64,000 nt of DNA. Source: Synchiropus splendidus. Taxonomy: Eukaryota; Chordata; Actinopteri; Syngnathiformes; Callionymidae. Every line of letters begins with the position of its first letter. Within the stretch, counting starts at the first letter, position 1. The stretch covers positions 3,286,001-3,350,000 of the forward strand of contig NC_071349.1 of NCBI RefSeq assembly GCF_027744825.2, read 5' to 3'. A model generated the notes under the pieces. That model was given only the letters and a program-made list of their open reading frames with translations. It did not search any database and had not been told where the DNA came from. Shown in pieces: positions 37,990 to 51,600 of the stretch. Position numbers and translations under genes: made by a program.

Positions 37990-38479
37990 TATTTCATGTG
38001 CAGCTACGAGAAAGACCCTTTCTGCTATAGTGGGAGGTGAAAATTTCATGTTCTGAAGCTTCCCTGCAAAGTTATGGCACAATGCAGAAAACGCGTTTTC
38101 AGCCTGAGATAAGGTGGGTTCCGGAACGCCAAACATAAAAATGTTGATAACTTTCGAAAAACACTTCAGACAGATTAGATTTGATGAGCAACTATTAGAA
38201 AGACCCTGTTTGTCATAGTGGGAGTTGAAAATTTCATGTTCTGATGCTTCCCTGCAAAGTTAAGGAACAATGCAGAAAACGCGTTTTCAGCCTGAGATAA
38301 GGTGGGTTCCGGAACACCAAACTTAAAAATGTTGATAACTTTGGAAAAAGTATTCAGACAGCTTAGATTTGATGAGCAAATACTAGAAAAACCCTTTCTG
38401 CTATAGTGGGAGGTGAAAATTTCGTGATCTGAAGCTTCCCTGAGAAGTTATGGCACAATGCAGAAAATACGTTTTCAGC
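37990..38479 (+). repeat. Satellite directly right of the transposon
   Basis: The interrupted monomer resumes with TATTTCATGTGCAGCTACGAG. The next monomers carry the C-type CTATTAGAAAGACCCTGTTTG and GAACACCAAACTTAAAAATG marks seen before the insertion. This continuity shows the element entered an existing array rather than marking a boundary between two arrays. Confidence 0.85.
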
Positions 38480-40505
38480 CTGAGATAAGGTGGGTTCCGG
38501 AACGCCAAACGTAAAAATGTTGATAACTTTGGAACAACACGTCAGACAGCTTAGATTTGATGTGCAACTACTAGAAGGACCCTTTCTGTTATCGTGGGAT
38601 GTGAAAATTCCATGTTCTGAAGCTCCCCAGAAAAGTAAAGGCACAATGCAGAAAACGCGTTTTCAGCCAGAGATAAGGTGGGTTCCGGAACGCCAAACAT
38701 AAACATGTTGATAACTTTGGAAAAACACTTCAGACAACTTAGATTTGATGAGCAACTACGAGAAAGACCCTTTCTGCTATAGTGGGAGGTGAAAATTTCA
38801 AGTTCTGAAGCTTCCCTGCAAAGTTATGGCACACAACAGAAAACGCGTTTTCAGCCTCAGATAAGGTGGGTTCCGGAACGCCAAACATAAAAATGTTGAT
38901 AACTTTGGAAAAACTATTCAGACAGCTTAGATTTGATGTGCAGCTACTAGAAAGACCCTTTCTGCTATAGTGGGAGGTGAAAATTTCATGATCTGAAGCT
39001 TCCCTGAGAAGTTATGGCACAATGCACAAAACGCGTTTTCAGCCTGACATAAGGTGGGTTCCGGAAGGCCAAACGTAAAAATGTTGATAACTTTGGAACA
39101 ACACTTCAGACAGCTTAGATTTGATGTGCAACTACTAGAAAGACCCTTTCTGCTAAGTGGGAGGTGAAAATTTCATTTTCTGAAGCTTCCCTCCAAAGTT
39201 ATGGCAAAATGCGTAAAACGCGTTTTCAGCCAGAGATAAGGTCGATTCTGGAACGCCAAACATAAAAATGTTGATAATTTTGGAAAAACACTTCAGACAG
39301 CTTAGATTTGATGTGCAACTACTAGAAAGACCCTTTCTGCTAAGTGGGAGGTGAACATTTCATGTTCTGAAGCTTCCCTGAGAAGTTATGGCACAATGCA
39401 GAAAACGCGTTTTCAGCCTGAGATAAGGTGGGTTCCGAAACGCCAAACGTAAAAATGTTGATAACTTTGGGACAACATTTCAGACAGCTTAGATTTGATG
39501 TGCAACTACTAGAAACACCCTTTCTGCTATAGTGGGAGGTGAAAATTTCATGTTCTAAATGTTCCCTGCAAAGTTATGGCACAATGCGGAAAACGCGTTT
39601 TCAGCCTGAGATAAGGTAGATTCCGGAACGCCAAACATAAAAATGTTGATAACTTTGGAACAGCACTTCAAAAAGCTTAGATTTGATGTACAACGACTAG
39701 AAAGACCCTTTCTGCTATAGTGGGAGGTGAAAATTTCATGTTCTAAAGATTCCCAGCAAATTTATGGCCCAAAGCAGAAAACACGTTTTCAGCCAGAGAT
39801 AAGGTGAGTTCCGGAACGCCAAACATAAAAATGTTGATAACTTTGGAAAAACACTTCAAATAGCTTAGATTTGATGTGTAACTACGAGAAAGACCCTTTC
39901 TGCTATAGTGGGAGGTGAAACTTTCATGTTCTGAAGCTTTCCTTCAAAGTTATGGCACAATGCAAAAAACGCGTTTTCAGCATGAGACAAGGTGGGTTCC
40001 GGAACGCCAAACATAAAAATGTTGATAACTTCCGAAAAACACTTCAGACAGCTTAGATTTGATGTGCAACTACGAGAAAGACCCTTTCTGCTACAGTGGG
40101 AGGTTAAAATTTCATGTTCTGAAGCTTCCCTGCAAAGTTATGACACAATGCAGAAAACGCGTATTCAGCCTGAGGTAATGTGGGTTCCAGAGCGCCAAAC
40201 GTAAAAATGTTGATAACTTTGGATAAACACTTCAGACAGCTTAGATTTGATGTGCAACGACTAGAAAGACCCTTTCTGCTATAGTGGGAGGTGAAAATTT
40301 GATGTTCTGAAGCTTCCCTGCAAAGTTATGGCACAATGCAGAAAAAGCGTTTTCAGCCCGAGATAAGGTGGGTTCCGGAACGCCAAACATAAAAATGTTG
40401 ATAACTTTGGAAAAACAATTCAAACAGCTTAGATTTGATGTACAACGACTAGAAAGACCCTTTCTGCTATAGTGGGAGGTGAAAATTTGATGTTCTGAAG
40501 CTTCC
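38480..40505 (+). repeat. Higher-order block D, copy 1 (about 2.0 kb)
   Basis: Repeated at 42425-44451 with an offset of 3945 bp, becoming 3946 bp after about 39154, where copy 1 lacks one base (CTGCTAAGTGGG versus CTGCTATAGTGGG). Shared marks are GGAACAACACGTCAG, GCTCCCCAGAAAAGTAAAGG, GAAGGCCAAACG, GGGACAACATTTCAG, AAACACCCTTTCTGC and GGTAATGTGGGTTCC. The block ends where copy 1 switches to CTTCCCAGCAAAG. Confidence 0.8.
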
Positions 40506-40560
40506 CAGCAAAGTTATGGCACACAACAGAGAACGCGTTTTCAGCCTCAGATAAGGTGGG

Positions 40561-42251
40561 TTCTGGAACGCCAAACGTAAAAATGTTGATAACTTTGGAA
40601 CAACACTTCAGACAGCTTCGATTTGATGTGCAACTACTAGAAAGACCGTTTCTGCTATAGTGGGAGGAGAAAATTTCATTTTCTGAAGCTTCCCTCCAAA
40701 GTTATGGCAAAATGCGTAAAACGCGTTTTCAGCCAGAGATAAGGTCGATTCTGGAACGCCAAACATAAAAATGTTGATAACTTTGGAAAAACACTTCAGA
40801 CAGCTTAGATTTGATGAGCAACTACTAGAAAGACCCTTTCTGCTAAGTGGGAGGTCAAAATTTCATGTTCTGAAGCTTCCCTCCAAAGTTATGGCAAAAT
40901 GCGTAAAACGCGTTTTCAGCCTCAGATAAGGTCGATTCTGGAACGCCAAACATGAAAATGTTGATAACTTTGGAAAAACACTTCAGACAGCTTAGATTTG
41001 ACGTGCAACTACTAGAAAGACCCTTTCTGCTATAGTGTGAGGTGAAAATTTCATGTTCTGAAGCTATCCTGAGAAGTTATGGCACAATGCACAAAACGAG
41101 TTTTCAGCCTGAGATAAGGTGGGTTCCGGAACGCCAAACGTAAAAATGTTGATAACTTTGGAACAACACTTCAGACAACTTAGATTTGATGTGCAACTAC
41201 TAGAAAGACCCTTTCTGCTATAGTGGGAGGTGAAAATTTCATGTTCTAAATGTTCCCTGCAAAGTTATGGCACAATGCGTAAAACGCGTTTTCAGCCTGA
41301 GATAAGGTAGATTCCGGAACGCCAAACATAAAAATGTTGATAACTTTGGAAAAACACTTCAGACAGCTTAGATTTGATGTGCAACTACTGGAAAGACCCT
41401 TTCTGCTATAGTGTGAGGTGAACATTTCATGTTCTGAAGCTACCCTGAGAAGTTATGGCACAATGCACAAAACGAGTTTTCAGCCTGAGATAAGGTGGGT
41501 TCCGGAACGCCAAACGTAAAAATGTTGATAACTTTGGAACAACACTTCAAAAAGCTTAGATTTGATGTACAACGACTAGAAAGACCCTTTCTGCTACAGT
41601 GGGAGGTGAAAATTTGACGTTCTGAAGCTTCCCTGCAAAGTTATGGCACAATGCAGAAAAAGCGTTTTCAGCCTGAGATAAGGTCGTTTCTGGAACGCCA
41701 ACCTAAAAAATGTTGATAGCTTTTAAATAACACTTCAGACAACTTAGATTTGATGTGCAACTACTAGAAAGACCCTGTCTGTTATAGTGGGAGGTGAAAA
41801 TTTCATGTTCTGAAGCTTCCCTGCAAAGTTATGGCACAATGCAGAAAACGCGTTTTCAGCCCGAGATATGGTCGTTTCCGTAACGCCAAACATAAAAATG
41901 TTGATAGCTTTCGAGAAACACTTCAGACAACTTATATTTGATGTGCAACTACTCGAAAGACCCAGTCTGTTATAGTGGGAGTTGAAAATTTCATGTTCGG
42001 AAGCTTCCCTGCAAAGTTAAGGAACAATGCAGAAAACGCGTTTTCAGCCTGAGATAAGGTGGGTTTCAGAACGCCAAACATAAAAATGTTGATATCTTTG
42101 GAAAAACACTTCAGACAGCTTAGATTTGATGTGCAACTACTAGAAAGACCCTTTCTGCTATAGTGGGTGGTAAAAATTTCATGTTCTGAAGCTTTCCTGC
42201 AAAGTTATGGCAAATTGTGTAAAACGCGTTTTCAGCCTCAGATAAGGTGGG
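40561..42251 (+). repeat. 9-monomer higher-order unit E, copy 1 (1691 bp)
   Basis: Begins at TTCTGGAACGCCAAACG and ends just before the same words at 42252. It includes GCTTCGATTTG with GACCGTTTCTGC, CATTTTCTGAAGC, the TGTGAGGTGAAAATTTC and CTATCCTGAGAAG monomers, GCCAACCTAAAAAATG with AGCTTTTAAATAAC, and GGAAGCTTCCCTGC with GTTAAGGAAC. Related units are 45447-46950 (one monomer shorter) and 46951-48641 (same length). Confidence 0.82.
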
Positions 42252-42424
42252 TTCTGGAACGCCAAACGTAAAAATGTTGATAACTTTGGAACAACACTTC
42301 AGACAGATTAGATTTGATGTGCAACTATTAGAAAGACCCTGTTTGTCATAGTGGGAGTTGAAAATTTCATGTTCTGATGCTTCCCTGCAAAGTTAAGGAA
42401 CAATGCAGAAAACGCGTTTTCAGC

Positions 42425-44451
42425 CTGAGATAAGGTGGGTTCCGGAACGCCAAACGTAAAAATGTTGATAACTTTGGAACAACACGTCAGACAGCTTAGA
42501 TTTGATGTGCAACTACTAGAAGGACCCTTTCTGTTATCGTGGGATGTGAAAATTCCATGTTCTGAAGCTCCCCAGAAAAGTAAAGGCACAATGCAGAAAA
42601 CGCGTTTTCAGCCAGAGATAAGGTGGGTTCCGGAACGCCAAACAAAAACATGTTGATAACTTTGGAAAAACACTTCAGACAACTTAGATTTGATGAGCAA
42701 CTACGAGAAAGACCCTTTCTGCTATAGTGGGAGGTGAAAATTTCAAGTTCTGAAGCTTCCCTGCAAAGTTATGGCACACAACAGAAAACGCGTTTTCAGC
42801 CTCAGATAAGGTGGGTTCCGGAACGCCAAACATAAAAATGTTGATAACTTTGGAAAAACTATTCAGACAGCTTAGATTTGATGTGCAGCTACTAGAAAGA
42901 CCCTTTCTGCTATAGTGGGAGGTGAAAATTTCATGATCTGAAGCTTCCCTGAGAAGTTATGGCACAATGCACAAAACGCGTTTTCAGCCTGACATAAGGT
43001 GGGTTCCGGAAGGCCAAACGTAAAAATGTTGATAACTTTGGAACAACACTTCAGACAGCTTTGATTTGATGTGCAACTACTAAAAAGACCCTTTCTGCTA
43101 TAGTGGGAGGTGAAAATTTCATTTTCTGAAGCTTCCCTCCAAAGTTATGGCAAAATGCGTAAAACGCGTTTTCAGCCAGAGATAAGGTCGATTCTGGAAC
43201 GCCAAACATAAAAATGTTGATAATTTTGGAAAAACACTTCAGACAGCTTAGATTTGATGTGCAACTACTAGAAAGACCCTTTCTGCTAAGTGGGAGGTGA
43301 ACATTTCATGTTCTGAAGCTTCCCTGAGAAGTTATGGCACAATGCAGAAAACGCGTTTTCAGCCTGAGATAAGGTGGGTTCCGAAACGCCAAACGTAAAA
43401 ATGTTGATAACTTTGGGACAACATTTCAGACAGCTTAGATTTGATGTGCAACTACTAGAAACACCCTTTCTGCTATAGTGGGAGGTGAAAATTTCATGTT
43501 CTAAATGTTCCCTGCAAAGTTATGGCACAATGCGGAAAACGCGTTTTCAGCCTGAGATAAGGTAGATTCCGGAACGCCAAACATAAAAATGTTGATAACT
43601 TTGGAACAGCACTTCAAAAAGCTTAGATTTGATGTACAACGACTAGAAAGACCCTTTCTGCTATAGTGGGAGGTGAAAATTTCATGTTCTAAAGATTCCC
43701 AGCAAAGTTATGGCCCAAAGCAGAAAACACGTTTTCAGCCAGAGATAAGGTGAGTTCCGGAACGCCAAACATAAAAATGTTGATAACTTTGGAAAAACAC
43801 TTCAAATAGCTTAGATTTGATGTGTAACTACGAGAAAGACCCTTTCTGCTATAGTGGGAGGTGAAACTTTCATGTTCTGAAGCTTTCCTTCAAAGTTATG
43901 GCACAATGCAAAAAACGCGTTTTCAGCATGAGACAAGGTGGGTTCCGGAACGCCAAACATAAAAATGTTGATAACTTCCGAAAAACACTTCAGACAGCTT
44001 AGATTTGATGTGCAACTACTAGAAAGACCCTTTCTGCTACAGTGGGAGGTTAAAATTTCATGTTCTGAAGCTTCCCTGCAAAGTTATGACACAATGCAGA
44101 AAACGCGTATTCAGCCTGAGGTAATGTGGGTTCCGGAGCGCCAAACGTAAAAATGTTGATAACTTTGGATAAACACTTCAGACAGCTTAGATTTGATGTG
44201 CAACGACTAGAAAGACCCTTTCTGCTATAGTGGGAGGTGAAAATTTGATGTTCTGAAGCTTCCCTGCAAAGTTATGGCACAATGCAGAAAAAGCGTTTTC
44301 AGCCCGAGATAAGGTGGGTTCCGGAACGCCAAACATAAAAATGTTGATAACTTTGGAAAAACACTTCAAACAGCTTAGATTTGATGTACAACGACTAGAA
44401 AGACCCTTTCTGCTATAGTGGGAGGTGAAAATTTGATGTTCTGAAGCTTCC
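42425..44451 (+). repeat. Higher-order block D, copy 2
   Basis: Copy of 38480-40505. Its left flank (42304-42424) matches 38171-38290 at +4133 bp, one monomer more than the block offset, so one monomer present at about 38.29-38.48 kb is missing here. One visible difference is CCAAACAAAAACATG near 42640, where copy 1 has CCAAACATAAACATG. Confidence 0.8.
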
Positions 44452-45446
44452 CTGCAAAGTTATGGCAGAATGCAGAAAAAGAGTTTTCAGCCCCAGATAA
44501 GGTCGTTTCTGGAACGCCAACCTAAAAAATGTTGATAGCTTTTAAAAAACACTTCAGACAACTTAGATTTGATGTGCAACTACTAGAAAGACCCTGTCTG
44601 TTATAGTGGGAGGTGAAAATTTCATGTTCTGAAGCTTCCCTGCAAAGTTATGGCACAATGCAGAAAACGCGTTTTCAGCCCGAGATATGGTCGTTTCCGT
44701 AACGCCAAACATAAAAATGTTGATAGCTTTCGAGAAACACTTCAGACAGCTTAGATTTGATGTGCAACTACTAGAAAGACCCTTTCTGCGATAGTGGGAG
44801 GTGAACATTTCATGTTCTGAAGCTTCCCTGCAAACTTATGGCACAATGCAGAAAATACGTTTTCAGCCTGAGATAAGGTGGGTTCCGGAACGCCAAACGT
44901 AAAAATGTTGATAACTTTGGAACAACACTTCAGACAGCTTAGATTTGATGTGCAACTACTAGAAAGACCCTTTCTGCTACAGTGGGAGGTTAAAATTTCA
45001 TGTTCTGAAGCTTCCCTGCAAAGTTATGGCACAATGCAGAAAACGCGTTTTCAGCCTGAGATAAGCCGAGTTCCGGAACGCCAAACATAAAAATGTTGAT
45101 AACTTTGGAAAAACACTTCAGACAACTTAGATTTGATGTGCAACTACAAGAAAGACCCTTTCTGATATAGTGGGAGGTGAAAATTTCAAGTTCTGAAGCT
45201 TCCCTGCAAAGTTATGGCACACAACAGAAAACGCGTTTTCAGCCTGAGATAAGGTGGGTTCCGGAACGCCAAACATAAAAATGTTGATAACTTTGGAAAA
45301 ACACTTCAGACAACTTAGATGTGATGTGCAACTACGAGAAAGACCCTTTCTGATATAGTGGGAGGTGAAAATTTCAAGTTCTGAAGCTTCCCAGCAAAGT
45401 TATGGCACACAACAGAGAACGCGTTTTCAGCCTCAGATAAGGTGGG
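44452..45446 (+). repeat. Connecting monomers between blocks D and E
   Basis: About five monomers, partly shared with unit E (GCCAACCTAAAAAATG with AGCTTTTAAAAAAC; GATATGGTCGTTTCCG) and partly of the GCACACAACAGAAAACG type, present twice in adjacent monomers at about 45220 and 45408. The variant ATAAGCCGAGTTCC at about 45061 occurs only here by eye. No gene is seen. Confidence 0.65.
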
Positions 45447-46950
45447 TTCTGGAACGCCAAACGTAAAAATGTTGATAACTTTGGAACAACACTTCAGACA
45501 GCTTCGATTTGATGTGCAACTACTAGAAAGACCGTTTCTGCTATAGTGGGAGGAGAAAATTTCATTTTCTGAAGCTTCCCTCCAAAGTTATGGCAAAATG
45601 CGTAAAACGCGTTTTCAGCCAGAGATAAGGTCGATTCTGGAACGCCAAACATGAAAATGTTGATAACTTTGGAAAAACACTTCAGACAGCTTAGATTTGA
45701 CGTGCAACTACTAGAAAGACCCTTTCTGCTATAGTGTGAGGTGAAAATTTCATGTTCTGAAGCTATCCTGAGAAGTTATGGCACAATGCACAAAACGAGT
45801 TTTCAGCCTGAGATAAGGTGGGTTCCGGAACGCCAAACGTAAAAATGTTGATAACTTTGGAACAACACTTCAGACAACTTAGATTTGATGTGCAACTACT
45901 AGAAAGACCCTTTCTGCTATAGTGGGAGGTGAAAATTTCATGTTCTAAATGTTCCCTGCAAAGTTATGGCACAATGCGTAAAACGCGTTTTCAGCCTGAG
46001 ATAAGGTAGATTCCGGAACGCCAAACATAAAAATGTTGATAACTTTGGAAAAACACTTCAGACAGCTTAGATTTGATGTGCAACTACTGGAAAGACCCTT
46101 TCTGCTATAGTGTGAGGTGAACATTTCATGTTCTGAAGCTACCCTGAGAAGTTATGGCACAATGCACAAAACGAGTTTTCAGCCTGAGATAAGGTGGGTT
46201 CCGGAACGCCAAACGTAAAAATGTTGATAACTTTGGAACAACACTTCAAAAAGCTTAGATTTGATGTACAACGACTAGAAAGACCCTTTCTGCTACAGTG
46301 GGAGGTGAAAATTTGATGTTCTGAAGCTTCCCTGCAAAGTTATGGCACAATGCAGAAAAAGCGTTTTCAGCCTGAGATAAGGTCGTTTCTGGAACGCCAA
46401 CCTAAAAAATGTTGATAGCTTTTAAATAACACTTCAGACAACTTAGATTTGATGTGCAACTACTAGAAAGACCCTGTCTGTTATAGTGGGAGGTGAAAAT
46501 TTCATGTTCTGAAGCTTCCCTGCAAAGTTATGGCACAATGCAGAAAACGCGTTTTCAGCCCGAGATATGGTCGTTTCCGTAACGCCAAACATAAAAATGT
46601 TGATAGCTTTCGAGAAACACTTCAGACAACTTATATTTGATGTGCAACTACTCGAAAGACCCAGTCTGTTATAGTGGGAGTTGAAAATTTCATGTTCGGA
46701 AGCTTCCCTGCAAAGTTAAGGAACAATGCAGAAAACGCGTTTTCAGCCTGAGATAAGGTGGGTTTCAGAACGCCAAACATAAAAATGTTGATATCTTTGG
46801 AAAAACACTTCAGACAGCTTAGATTTGATGTGCAACTACTAGAAAGACCCTTTCTGCTATAGTGGGTGGTAAAAATTTCATGTTCTGAAGCTTTCCTGCA
46901 AAGTTATGGCAAATTGTGTAAAACGCGTTTTCAGCCTCAGATAAGGTGGG
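45447..46950 (+). repeat. Unit E, copy 2, lacking one monomer (1504 bp, 8 monomers)
   Basis: Aligns to 40561-42251 at +4886 bp at its start, but is exactly eight monomers long. In copies 1 and 3 the CCAGAGATAAGGTCGATTC junction leads into an extra monomer with CTAAGTGGGAGGTCAAAATT before CCAAACATGAAAATG. Here the first leads straight to CCAAACATGAAAATG (about 45648). This is a clean one-monomer deletion by recombination between neighbours. Confidence 0.82.
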
Positions 46951-48641
46951 TTCTGGAACGCCAAACGTAAAAATGTTGATAACTTTGGAACAACACTTCA
47001 GACAGCTTCGATTTGATGTGCAACTACTAGAAAGACCGTTTCTGCTATAGTGGGAGGAGAAAATTTCATTTTCTGAAGCTTCCCTCCAAAGTTATGGCAA
47101 AATGCGTAAAACGCGTTTTCAGCCAGAGATAAGGTCGATTCTGGAACGCCAAACATAAAAATGTTGATAACTTTGGAAAAACACTTCAGACAGCTTAGAT
47201 TTGATGAGCAACTACTAGAAAGACCCTTTCTGCTAAGTGGGAGGTCAAAATTTCATGTTCTGAAGCTTCCCTCCAAAGTTATGGCAAAATGCGTAAAACG
47301 CGTTTTCAGCCTCAGATAAGGTCGATTCTGGAACGCCAAACATGAAAATGTTGATAACTTTGGAAAAACACTTCAGACAGCTTAGATTTGACGTGCAACT
47401 ACTAGAAAGACCCTTTCTGCTATAGTGTGAGGTGAAAATTTCATGTTCTGAAGCTATCCTGAGAAGTTATGGCACAATGCACAAAACGAGTTTTCAGCCT
47501 GAGATAAGGTGGGTTCCGGAACGCCAAACGTAAAAATGTTGATAACTTTGGAACAACACTTCAGACAACTTAGATTTGATGTGCAACTACTAGAAAGACC
47601 CTTTCTGCTATAGTGGGAGGTGAAAATTTCATGTTCTAAATGTTCCCTGCAAAGTTATGGCACAATGCATAAAACGCGTTTTCAGCCTGAGATAAGGTAG
47701 ATTCCGGAACGCCAAACATAAAAATGTTGATAACTTTGGAAAAACACTTCAGACAGCTTAGATTTGATGTGCAACTACTGGAAAGACCCTTTCTGCTATA
47801 GTGTGAGGTGAACATTTCATGTTCTGAAGCTACCCTGAGAAGTTATGGCACAATGCACAAAACGAGTTTTCAGCCTGAGATAAGGTGGGTTCCGGAACGC
47901 CAAACGTAAAAATGTTGATAACTTTGGAACAACACTTCAAAAAGCTTAGATTTGATGTACAACGACTAGAAAGACCCTTTCTGCTACAGTGGGAGGTGAA
48001 AATTTGATGTTCTGAAGCTTCCCTGCAAAGTTATGGCACAATGCAGAAAAAGCGTTTTCAGCCTGAGATAAGGTCGTTTCTGGAACGCCAACCTAAAAAA
48101 TGTTGATAGCTTTTAAATAACACTTCAGACAACTTAGATTTGATGTGCAACTACTAGAAAGACCCTGTCTGTTATAGTGGGAGGTGAAAATTTCATGTTC
48201 TGAAGCTTCCCTGCAAAGTTATGGCACAATGCAGAAAACGCGTTTTCAGCCCGAGATATGGTCGTTTCCGTAACGCCAAACATAAAAATGTTGATAGCTT
48301 TCGAGAAACACTTCAGACAACTTATATTTGATGTGCAACTACTCGAAAGACCCAGTCTGTTATAGTGGGAGTTGAAAATTTCATGTTCGGAAGCTTCCCT
48401 GCAAAGTTAAGGAACAATGCAGAAAACGCGTTTTCAGCCTGAGATAAGGTGGGTTTCAGAACGCCAAACATAAAAATGTTGATATCTTTGGAAAAACACT
48501 TCAGACAGCTTAGATTTGATGTGCAACTACTAGAAAGACCCTTTCTGCTATAGTGGGTGGTAAAAATTTCATGTTCTGAAGCTTTCCTGCAAAGTTATGG
48601 CAAATTGTGTAAAACGCGTTTTCAGCCTGAGATAAGGTTGT
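46951..48641 (+). repeat. Unit E, copy 3 (1691 bp, 9 monomers)
   Basis: Follows copy 2 directly (+1504 bp) and matches copy 1 at +6390 bp, with the same nine monomers. It ends where TTTCTGGAACGCCAAACATAAG replaces the unit start. One visible difference is GCACAATGCATAAAACGCG near 47660, where copies 1 and 2 have GCGTAAAACGCG. Confidence 0.82.
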
Positions 48642-51600
48642 TTCTGGAACGCCAAACATAAGAATGGTGTTAACTTTGGAAAAACACTTCAAACAGCTTA
48701 GATTTGATGTGCAACTACTAGAAATACCCTTTCTGATATAGTGGGAGGAGAAAATTTCATGTTCTGAAGTCGCCCTGCAAAGTTATGGCACAATGCAGAA
48801 AATTTGTTTTCAGCCTGAGATAAGGTGGGTTCCAGAACGCCAAAAATAAAAATGTTGATAACGTTGGAAAAACACTTCAAACAGCTTAGATTTGATGTGC
48901 AACTACTAGAAATACCCTTTCTGATATAGTGGGAGGAGAAAATTTCATGTTCTGAAGTCGCCCTGCAAAGTTATGGCACAATGCAGAAAACGATTTTTCA
49001 TCGTGAGATAAGGTCGATTCCGGAACGCCAAACATAAAAATGTTGATAACTTTTGAAAAACACTTCAGACAGCTTAGATTTGATGTGCAACTACTAGAAA
49101 GACCCTTTCTACTATAGTGGGAGGTGAAAATTTCATGTTCTGAAGCTTTCCTGCAAAGTTATGGCACAATGTGTAAAATGCGTTTTCAGCCTGAGAAAAG
49201 GTCGATTCAGGAACACCAAACATAAAAATGTTGATAACTTTGGAAAAACACTTCAGACAGCTTAGATTTGATGTGCAACTACGAGAAAGACCCTTTCTGC
49301 TATAGTGGGAGGTGAAAATTTCATGTTCTGAAGCTTCCCTGCAAAGTCATGGCACAATGCAGAAAACCTGTTTTCAGCCTGAGATAAGGTGGTTTCCAGA
49401 ACGTCAAACATAAAAATGTTGATAACTTTGGAAAAACACTTCTGACAGCTTAGATTTGATGTGCAACTACTAGAAAGACCCTTTCTGCTATAGTGGGAGG
49501 TGAAAATATCATGTTCTGAAACTTCCCTGCAAAGTTATGGCACAATGCGTAAAATGCGTTTTCAGCCTGAGATAAGGTGGGTTCCAGAACGCCAAAATAA
49601 AAATGTTGATAACTTTGGAAAAACACTTCAGACAGCTTAGATTTGATGTGCAACTACTAGAAAGACCCTTTCTGCTATAGTTGGAGGTGAAAATTTCATG
49701 TTCTGAAGTTTCCTTGCAAAGTTATCGCACAATGCAGAAAACACGTTTTCAGTCTGAGATAAGGTTGATTCCGGAACGCCAAACATAAGAATGTTGATAA
49801 CTTTGGAAAAACACTTCAGACAACTTAGATTTTATGTGCAACTACTAGAAATACCCTTTCTGCTATAGTGGGACGTGAAAATTTCATATTCTGAAGCTTC
49901 CCTGAAAAGTTTTGGCACAATGCAGAAAACGCGTTTTCAGCCTGAGATTAGGTGGGTTCCAGAACGCCAAACATAAAAATGTTGATAACTTTGGAAAAAC
50001 ACTTCAGACAGCTTAGATTTGATGTGCAACTACTAGAAAGACCCTTTCTGCCATATTGGGAGGTCAGAATTTCATGTTCTGAAGCTTCCCTGCAAAGTTA
50101 TGGGACAATGCAGAAAACGATTTTTCATCGTGAGATAAGGTCGATTCCGGAACGCCAAACATAAAAATGTTGATAACTTTCGAAAAACACTTCAGACAGC
50201 TTAGATTTGATGTGCAACTACAAGAAAGACCCTTTCTGCTATAGTGGGAGGTGAACATTTCATGTTCTGAAGCTTCGCTGGAAAGTTATGGCACAATGCG
50301 TAAAACTCGTTTTCAGCCTGAGATGAGGTTGATTTCAGAACGCCAAACATAAAAATGTTGATAACTTTGGAAAAACACTTCAGACAGCTTAGATTTGATG
50401 TGCAACTACGAGAAAGTCCCTTTCTGCTATAGTGGGAGGTGAAAATTTAATATTCTGAAGCTTCCCTGCAAAGTCATGGCACAATGCAGAAAACCTGTTT
50501 TCAGCCTGAGATAAGGTGGTTTCCAGAACGCCAAACATAAAAATGTTGATAACTTTGGAAAAACACTTCAGTCAGCTTAGATTTGATGTGCAACTACTAG
50601 AAAGACCCTTTCTGCTATAGTGGGACGTAAAAATTTCATGTTCTGAAGCTTTCCTGCAAAGTTATTGCAAATTGTGTAAAACGCATTTTCAGCCTGAGAT
50701 AAGGTTGTTTCTGGAACGCCAAACATAAGAATGGTGTTAACTTTGGAAAAACACTTCAAACAGCTTAGATTTGATATGCAACTACTAGAAAGACACTTTC
50801 TGCAATAGTGGGAAGTGAAAATTTCATGTTCTGAAGCTTCCCTGCAAAGTTATGGCACAATGCAGAAAACGCGTTTTAAGCCTGAGATAAGGTGGGTTCC
50901 AGAACGCCACACATAAAAATGTTGATAACTTTGGAAAAACACTTCAGACAGCTTAGATTTGATGTGCAACTCCTCGAAAGACCCTATCTGCTATAGTGGG
51001 AGGCGAACATTTCATGTTCTGAAGCATCCCTGCAAAGTTATGCAACAATGCAGGAAACGCGTTTTCAGCCTGAGATAAGGTCGATTCCGGAACGCCAAAC
51101 ATAAAAATATTGATAACTTTGGAAAAACACTTCAGACAGCTTAGATTTGATGTGCAACTACGAGAAAGACCCTTTCTGCTATAGTGGGAGGTGAAAATTT
51201 CAAGTTCTGAAGCTTCGCTGCAAAGTTATGACACAATGCGTAAAACTCGTTTTCAGCCTGAGATGAGGTTGATTTCAGAACGCCAAACATAAAAATGTTG
51301 ATTACTTTGGAAAAACACTTCAGACAGCTTAGATTTGATGCGCAACTACGAGAAAGACCCTTTCTGCTATAGTGGGAGGTGAAAATTTCATGTTCTGAAG
51401 CCTCCCTGCAAAGTTGTGGCACAATGCAGAAAACACATTCTCAGCCTGAGAAAAGGTGGGTTCCGAAACGCCAAACATAAAAATGTTGATAACTTTGGAA
51501 AAACACTTCAGACAGCTTAGATTTTATGTGCAACTACTAGAGAGACCCTTTCTGCTATAGTGGGATTTGAAAATTTCATGTTCAGAAGCTTCCCTGCAAA

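Noticed and set aside
37816..38040. 74-codon plus-strand frame crossing the right transposon end
   Set aside because: It runs from the element into a satellite monomer across the insertion junction, so it cannot be an ancestral gene.
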